DNA of 64,000 bases from assembly GCA_964643075.1 (NCBI GenBank), contig CAZXQO010000004.1, forward strand, positions 1 to 64,000. Reading direction: 5' to 3'. Positions 58,838 through 64,000 of the stretch are shown here, piece after piece. Made by a program: the position numbers and the translations under genes. The notes under the pieces were generated by a model. The model saw nothing but the letters and a program-made list of their open reading frames with translations. It was not told the origin of the DNA and did not search any database. The stretch comes from Desulfocucumis sp964643075. Lineage in GTDB: Bacteria > Bacillota > Desulfotomaculia > Desulfotomaculales > Desulfocucumaceae. The first letter of the stretch is position 1, and every line of letters begins with the position of its first letter.

Positions 58838-59833
58838 GTGGAACAACTACTGTCAGTCAATAATTTGCAGGTACATTTCACAACCTTTGCCGGAGAGGTA
58901 CAGGCAGTCCGGGGCGTCAGTTTCGATCTGGCGCCAGGTGAAACCCTGGCTATTGTGGGAGAGTCGGGCTGCGGCAAAAGCGTCACCGCCCAGTCCATCA
59001 TGAAACTTATACCATCCCCGCCGGGACGTTATGTAGCGGGTAAAATACTGTTTGCCGAACAGGATTTGCTGTCAAGAAGCGAAAGGGAGATAGAAAACAT
59101 CCGGGGCCGGGATATCGGCATGGTATTCCAGGATCCCATGACATCCCTCAACCCCACTATGAAAGTAGGCCCGCAGATAGAAGAGATGCTGAAAAAACAC
59201 AGCAATCTAAACACAGGGGAAAGAAAACAGAGGGCCGTAGAGATGTTGGGTCTGGTAGGAATGTCCAGTCCAGAGCAAAGGTACGCCCAGTACCCCCACC
59301 AGTTTAGCGGGGGCATGCGGCAGAGGGCGATGATCGCCATGGCCCTGGCCTGCAATCCCAGGCTGCTTATTGCGGACGAGCCCACCACCGCCCTGGACGT
59401 TACTATTCAGGCGCAGATTCTGGAGCTGATTATGGAATTGAAGGGGAGGCTGGGAACGGCAATTATTCTTATAACCCACGACCTGGGCGTGGTGGCGGGC
59501 TTTGCCTCCAGGGTCATAGTTATGTATGCGGGCATGGTGGTGGAAAGCGGCGCCACCAGGGAGATATTTTATCAGCATCAGCATCCATACACCCGCGGAC
59601 TACTAGCCGCAGTGCCCCGACCCGGCAAAGAGATAAGGAATAAATTAAGCCCTATCGCCGGGCGACCGCCTGATTTGATTAATCCCCCCCGGGGCTGTGC
59701 CTTCTGGCCCCGCTGTGACCAGGCCATGTTGATTTGCCGGGAGGTACAACCCGATATTGCACAGTTATCTGCCACCCATTGGGTGAGTTGCTGGCTGACC
59801 CATGAGTATGCGGCACAGGGGGCGGAAGTTTGA
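58838..59833 (+). CDS. oppD: Oligopeptide ABC transporter ATPase OppD
   Basis: 331 residues. Walker A GESGCGKSV, signature FSGGMRQR, Walker B LLIADEPTTALDV. The C-terminal oligopeptide motif carries Cys residues (GCAFWPRC...C...C) that bind a [4Fe-4S] cluster in relatives. The GTG start follows GGGGGG. It overlaps no gene but lies 1 base before oppF. Confidence 0.93.
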   Translation: MEQLLSVNNLQVHFTTFAGEVQAVRGVSFDLAPGETLAIVGESGCGKSVTAQSIMKLIPSPPGRYVAGKILFAEQDLLSRSEREIENIRGRDIGMVFQDPMTSLNPTMKVGPQIEEMLKKHSNLNTGERKQRAVEMLGLVGMSSPEQRYAQYPHQFSGGMRQRAMIAMALACNPRLLIADEPTTALDVTIQAQILELIMELKGRLGTAIILITHDLGVVAGFASRVIVMYAGMVVESGATREIFYQHQHPYTRGLLAAVPRPGKEIRNKLSPIAGRPPDLINPPRGCAFWPRCDQAMLICREVQPDIAQLSATHWVSCWLTHEYAAQGAEV

Positions 59834-59834
59834 T

Positions 59835-60788
59835 ATGAAAAAGCTTGTCGAGGTCATAAATCTTAAAAAATATTTCCGGGTGGGCAGAAACCAGATATTA
59901 CAAGCAGTCAATGATGTATCTATGCATATTTACCAGGGGGAAACACTGGGCGTGGTGGGGGAGAGCGGCTGCGGCAAAACAACCCTGGGCAGGGCTGTGG
60001 TTCGTCTGTACCGGCCTACGGCGGGGAATGTGCTTTTTGACGGGCTGGATGTCCATAAAGCCTCTGGACAGGATAAGAAGAGCCTTTTCAGGCGCATGCA
60101 GATGATCTTTCAGGATCCCTACGCTTCGTTAAACCCCCGCCTGACTGTGGGAGAAATAATAGGCGAGGCGCTGGACATTCATCGTATTGCCAGGGGCTCC
60201 CAACGCCGGGAAAGGATTATGGAACTTTTAAGGCTGGTGGGCCTGAATGTCGACCATGCCGGGCGCTTTCCCCATGAATTCAGCGGTGGCCAGCGGCAGC
60301 GCATTGGCATAGCCCGGGCACTGGCCGTGGAGCCGGAGTTTATCGTATGCGACGAACCCATTTCCGCACTGGATGTGTCCATCCAGGCCCAGGTGGTAAA
60401 CCTGCTGGAGGAACTGCAGGAGAGGCTGGGCCTGGCCTATATGTTTATTGCCCACGATTTGTCCATGGTCAGGCATATAAGCAGACGTGTGGCAGTGATG
60501 TATCTGGGCAGGGTGGTGGAACTGGCTGGCAGCGAGGATCTTTATGAAAACCCGCTGCATCCATACACCCAGGCCTTGCTTTCCTCAATACCGGTAGCCG
60601 ATCCGGATATCGAGGCGGAGCGCAGGCGCATTATTCTGGCAGGTGATGTGCCGAGCCCGGTTAATATGCCATCAGGCTGCGCCTTTGTTTCACGCTGCCC
60701 GCAGGTGATGAAAGAATGCAACCAGGAGACGCCGGTATCCAGGGAATTTGGTGCCAATCATTTCGTAGCCTGCCACAGGATAGGTTGA
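59835..60788 (+). CDS. oppF: Oligopeptide ABC transporter ATPase OppF
   Basis: 317 residues. Walker A GESGCGKTT, signature FSGGQRQR, Walker B FIVCDEPISALDV. The C-terminal motif is GCAFVSRCP. The ATG at 59835 is one base after the oppD stop. It is the last opp gene. Confidence 0.93.
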   Translation: MKKLVEVINLKKYFRVGRNQILQAVNDVSMHIYQGETLGVVGESGCGKTTLGRAVVRLYRPTAGNVLFDGLDVHKASGQDKKSLFRRMQMIFQDPYASLNPRLTVGEIIGEALDIHRIARGSQRRERIMELLRLVGLNVDHAGRFPHEFSGGQRQRIGIARALAVEPEFIVCDEPISALDVSIQAQVVNLLEELQERLGLAYMFIAHDLSMVRHISRRVAVMYLGRVVELAGSEDLYENPLHPYTQALLSSIPVADPDIEAERRRIILAGDVPSPVNMPSGCAFVSRCPQVMKECNQETPVSREFGANHFVACHRIG

Positions 60789-60790
60789 AG

Positions 60791-60836
60791 TGCGACAGGT
60801 GCGACAGGGGACGGTTCTCGTGTCGCATTATATTTT
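60791..60836 (+). terminator. TGCGACA hairpin after oppF
   Basis: TGCGACA (60791-60797 and again 60800-60806) pairs with TGTCGCA (60821-60827); the loop contains GGGGACGGTTC, and TTATATTTT follows. The sequence resembles a repeat unit but is placed as an operon terminator. Confidence 0.5.
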
Positions 60837-60924
60837 GAAAAGGTGAGAATAAACGTGCCTGCCGGAGAAGAAAACCCCTACGGTGTTTGGGATAATAATA
60901 TATTCATATTCTTTATTTTGTTAG

Positions 60925-61076
60925 TACTACAGCGTAATATAAAGGTTAGCGGCGTCATGGGGACGGTTATAAGGTACGGGGACACACCCCTTCGGGGAAT
61001 GTCCCCAACGTATGAATGTCCCCATGTCCCCGAAGCGTAGCGGGCATAGCGAAATAAGCAGTATTACGCTGTTTTG
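60925..61076. mobile_element. MITE-family element, diverged copy
   Basis: It begins TACTACAGCGTAA after TTAG (60921-60924), exactly like the element at 2797, and ends in a decayed TTACGCTGTTTTG. The centre holds GGGGACGG and an extra GGGGACACACCCC/GGGGAATGTCCCC palindrome from the other repeat family, so it looks nested. It occupies most of the 60789-61118 gap. Confidence 0.75.
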
Positions 61077-61118
61077 TTAAAATAATCTCCTGCATTTTCT
61101 TGAAGGAGCGGAATCACG

Positions 61119-62951
61119 ATGATATATAAAAGTATGAAAGAATGTATGCTGGACCTGGAAAGGCATGGCCACCTGGTACGGGTACGGGAGGAGATCGACC
61201 CGAACCTGGAGATGGCCGAAATCCACCGCCGGGTGTATCAAGCCGGGGGGCCTGCAATACTGTACGAGCGGGTGAAAGGCAGTCCGTTTCCGGCTGTTTC
61301 TAACCTGTACGGCACTATGGACCGGGCCCGGTTCATCTTTCGGTCCACCCTGGAGAAGGTGATGCGGATTATGCAAATTCCGGCCAATCCAATGGCGGCT
61401 GTCCGGCGGCCATTGGAATATGCCGGACTATCGATGGCCGGGTTAAAGGTCCTGCCTAAGAAGGTGAATTCCGGGCCGGTCCTGGCTGGCGAAACCACAA
61501 TCGGTCAGCTGCCCCAGGTCAAGTGCTGGCCGGATGATGGAGGGCCATTTATTCTACTGCCCCAGGTCTATTCCGAAGATCTCATGAAACCGGGCATCAT
61601 GCATTCCAATCTGGGCATGTACCGGGTCCAACTGGACGGTAACCAGTACATAAAGGACAAAGAGATTGGCCTTCACTACCAGATCCGCCGTGATATCGGC
61701 ATTCATCATACCACTGCCCTTGAAAATGGCGAACCCCTGAAAGTCAGCATTTTCGTCGGTGGGCCGCCCAGCCACACCTTGGCGGCAATCATGCCCCTGC
61801 CGGAGTTCATGCCGGAAGTGGCATTTGCCGGTCTCCTTGCCGGACGGCGTTTCCGGTACACCTATCGCAACGGGTACGCCATCTCCACGGATGCCGACTT
61901 CTGCATCACCGGTACTGTGTCTCCCGGAAAAACCAAGCCCGAAGGGCCGTTCGGAGATCATCTGGGGTACTATTCCCTGCGCCATGAATTCCCCTACTTG
62001 AACGTAGAACACGTCTATCACCGGAAAGACGCTGTTTGGCCCTTTACGGTGGTGGGAAGGCCACCCCAGGAAGATACCGTTTTCGGAAATCTGATTCATG
62101 AAATTACCAATCCGGTGGTCCCCGCCTCCATCCCCGGCGTAATAGCCCTCCATGCCGTGGACGCAGCCGGCGTGCATCCCCTGCTCCTGGCGGTGGGCCG
62201 GGAACGGTATGTGCCCTATGCGCCCCGGGAACCGAGGGAAATACTGACCCTGGCCAATGCCATCCTGGGATTTGGCCCCTGCTCACTGGCCAAATACCTG
62301 TTTATTACCGCTCTGGAAGACCGCCCGGATTTGGATGTGTACGATGTCCGGGCGTATTTTACCCATGTGCTGGAACGGGTCGACTGGCGGCGCGATTTGC
62401 ACTTTCAGACCAGGACCACCATTGATACCCTGGACTACTCGGGAACCGGCTTCAACCGGGGTTCCAAACTGGTAGTGGCCGCAGCCGGCGAGCCGAAGCG
62501 TACCCTGGCTAGAACCCTGGACGAGCGGCTTCGATTGCCGAATGGTTTTAAGCGGCCGGCTCTGGCCCTGCCCGGCGTGGTCATAATCAGTACGCCGGCC
62601 CGCCCTGACGCTGAAACCGGTGAAAAAGACGCCCTGCACCTGGCCGATTACCTGGGGAAGACCGGCTGTCCGGACGATATTGCCCTGATCGTGCTCACCG
62701 AAGACAGCGAATTTGCCGCCCGTCATATAAATAATTTTCTCTGGGTCACCTTTACCCGTTCCAACCCCTCCCATGATGTGTATGGCGTGGACAGCTTCAC
62801 CGACCACAAACACTGGGGCTGCAAGGGGCCGCTGATTATTGATGCCCGACTGAAACCCCACCATGCTCCGCCCCTGGTTGAATCCCCCGAGGTTTCCCGG
62901 CGGGTAGACCGGCTCGTCGCTAAGGGCGGCAGCTTGCATGGGATTATATAA
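61119..62951 (+). CDS. UbiD-family (prFMN-dependent) decarboxylase
   Basis: 610 residues, normal length for the bacterial aromatic-acid branch. Conserved prFMN/acid-site region KPEGPFGDHLGYY and VEHVYHRKDAVWPFTVVGRPPQED, and C-terminal NPSHDVYGVDSFTDHKHWGCKGPLIIDA. UbiD enzymes (de)carboxylate aromatic or unsaturated acids. The substrate cannot be assigned; phenolic acid metabolism is plausible. No ubiX flavin prenyltransferase is nearby. GAAGGAG precedes the ATG by 10 bases. Confidence 0.88.
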   Translation: MIYKSMKECMLDLERHGHLVRVREEIDPNLEMAEIHRRVYQAGGPAILYERVKGSPFPAVSNLYGTMDRARFIFRSTLEKVMRIMQIPANPMAAVRRPLEYAGLSMAGLKVLPKKVNSGPVLAGETTIGQLPQVKCWPDDGGPFILLPQVYSEDLMKPGIMHSNLGMYRVQLDGNQYIKDKEIGLHYQIRRDIGIHHTTALENGEPLKVSIFVGGPPSHTLAAIMPLPEFMPEVAFAGLLAGRRFRYTYRNGYAISTDADFCITGTVSPGKTKPEGPFGDHLGYYSLRHEFPYLNVEHVYHRKDAVWPFTVVGRPPQEDTVFGNLIHEITNPVVPASIPGVIALHAVDAAGVHPLLLAVGRERYVPYAPREPREILTLANAILGFGPCSLAKYLFITALEDRPDLDVYDVRAYFTHVLERVDWRRDLHFQTRTTIDTLDYSGTGFNRGSKLVVAAAGEPKRTLARTLDERLRLPNGFKRPALALPGVVIISTPARPDAETGEKDALHLADYLGKTGCPDDIALIVLTEDSEFAARHINNFLWVTFTRSNPSHDVYGVDSFTDHKHWGCKGPLIIDARLKPHHAPPLVESPEVSRRVDRLVAKGGSLHGII

Positions 62952-63081
62952 GCACAGTTGGGATGTGGTCACCCTGGATATCTTTCCGGAAGTTTTTCAA
63001 AAAAAGGCCTTTTTATGGGAACTTTTACATATTTAACTGCGTCCTCAGATGTAGTAAATACTGAGCGGGGAGGCAGGGTAA

Positions 63082-64000
63082 TTGGAAAAAAAGGTTGTAA
63101 AAAAGATTTTGGCGATGAGTATGACATTATTGTTTGTGGTATTTCCTTTTATGGCAACGGCTCCGGCCCTGGCGGCCGAAAAACAGGCCGTAGGAGAGGT
63201 TAAGCCGGCATCACAGGTTCAGACGGGGGTTTCCCTGGAGAAGGCCATAGAGATTGTCAAAGGGAAACTGGATATCCCCACCGGCCTGGATAAATTCAGT
63301 TCCGATTATAGTGAAAACAACGGTAAGGGTTACTGGAACCTGCGTTGGTACACGACCAAAACACCTGATGGCAATTTTAGTGTATCCGTCAGCTCAGACA
63401 GCGGGGAGATCACAAGTATTGATTACTACCGGGGCTATACACCCGGCCATTACACCGGGCTGCCCAGGTACACCAGGGAACAGGCGCTGGAAATAGCTAA
63501 AAAACAGGCTGCTAAATTGCTTCCGGAAAAATTCGGGCAAACGGTGCTGTCCCCGCCTCCACCATACGAGGTTGCTGTTTTCAGGGACAGGGACTATCCG
63601 TTGGAATACAATTTTAATTTTATGCGCACTTACAGTGGCATTCCGGTGGCCAGCCAGGGGATCAACATGGCGGTTAACGGTGAGAACGGGGAAGTAGTCA
63701 GATTTAACAGTAACTGGAACGATGCCTTGGTACTGCCCTCCCCCCAGGGCATCATTTCCGATGGCAAAGCCAGGGAAATATTTTTGGACAAGGGTGGGTT
63801 CGAGCTGACCTATTTTATGCCCCGCCCGGGGAATGATCCGGATCAGGCCGGGCCGCTGAAACTGGTATACCGCCCCAAACTGCCGGGAAGCTTTATTATT
63901 GATGCCTTTACCGGTGAACTCTACGACCCCCGGGAAAAAAATTTTATGCTGGACGAATACGGCGGGAGTGCCGGTGACATGGGGATGATGTTCAAGCTAC
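63082..64000 (+). CDS. Secreted YcdB/PepSY-like repeat protein (cut by window end)
   Basis: An open frame runs off the right edge (306 codons seen). The signal peptide is basic (EKKVVKKIL) with hydrophobic MTLLFVVFPFMA and cleavage near APALAA. The mature part has PepSY/YcdB-type repeats: SLEKAIEIVKGKLDIP, YWNLRWYT, then YTREQALEIAKKQAAKLLP and YSGIPVASQGINMAVNGENGEVV. Such proteins are exported and often cell-wall associated; the role is unknown. The TTG start follows GGGGAGG and AGGG. Confidence 0.75.
   Translation, partial: MEKKVVKKILAMSMTLLFVVFPFMATAPALAAEKQAVGEVKPASQVQTGVSLEKAIEIVKGKLDIPTGLDKFSSDYSENNGKGYWNLRWYTTKTPDGNFSVSVSSDSGEITSIDYYRGYTPGHYTGLPRYTREQALEIAKKQAAKLLPEKFGQTVLSPPPPYEVAVFRDRDYPLEYNFNFMRTYSGIPVASQGINMAVNGENGEVVRFNSNWNDALVLPSPQGIISDGKAREIFLDKGGFELTYFMPRPGNDPDQAGPLKLVYRPKLPGSFIIDAFTGELYDPREKNFMLDEYGGSAGDMGMMFKL

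Overview
The window looks like chromosomal DNA of a Gram-positive, spore-forming anaerobe of the Peptococcaceae/Desulfotomaculia type. Reasons: a sporulation sigma-K fragment, a complete carbonyl branch of the Wood-Ljungdahl pathway, a long Hdr/Flx electron-transfer locus typical of sulfate reducers and acetogens, strong AGGAGG-type ribosome binding sites, and frequent TTG/GTG starts. The genus call is inference; no 16S gene is present.

Layout. 1-4607 is an accessory patchwork: two DUF1294 paralogues flank a superinfection-immunity-like peptide, a 201-bp pair of inverted IS-like ends, a truncated sigK, a GGDEF remnant, a Phd/PIN toxin-antitoxin pair, and a decayed PIN gene split by a 144-bp MITE with a clear TTAG duplication. 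An MFS transporter follows. 4876-8921 holds a NifX-like protein, two ferredoxin-containing MinD-type ATPases, an Mrp ATPase, a DUF5320 protein and an IscU/NifU scaffold. 9051-9530 is a minus-strand tRNA operon (Pro-Glu-Tyr-Gln) with its own promoter and terminator. 9883-11043 is an alkaline-phosphatase-superfamily protein.

11372-20877 is the acs operon: cooC, CODH (acsA/cooS), acetyl-CoA synthase (acsB), the corrinoid protein large subunit (acsC), acsF, the small subunit (acsD) and methyltransferase (acsE). 21712-40828 is an electron-transfer hub. It has a double-length HdrA, a selenocysteine-containing MvhD (in-frame UGA with a SECIS-like hairpin), three Flx-like subunits, a DsrK/HdrD-like protein, a second HdrA with an entire GltD-type NAD(P)H oxidoreductase inserted in it, a Cys-form MvhD, and MetV and MetF. 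A convergent hdrCBA operon follows. Together these suggest that methylene-THF reduction, CO/acetyl-CoA chemistry, NAD(P)H and heterodisulfide- or DsrC-like thiol chemistry are linked by flavin-based electron bifurcation.

41551-64000 is mostly ordinary: an unknown helical-repeat protein, an ECF sigma/anti-sigma pair, an ABC exporter, murI, small proteins, a CPA1 antiporter, typA, a HicAB-like pair, a DUF188 protein, an HD-GYP phosphodiesterase with a DUF5317 partner, an oppABCDF operon, a UbiD-family decarboxylase, and a secreted YcdB-like protein cut by the window end. Short palindromic repeats carrying GGGGAC motifs are scattered between genes throughout.
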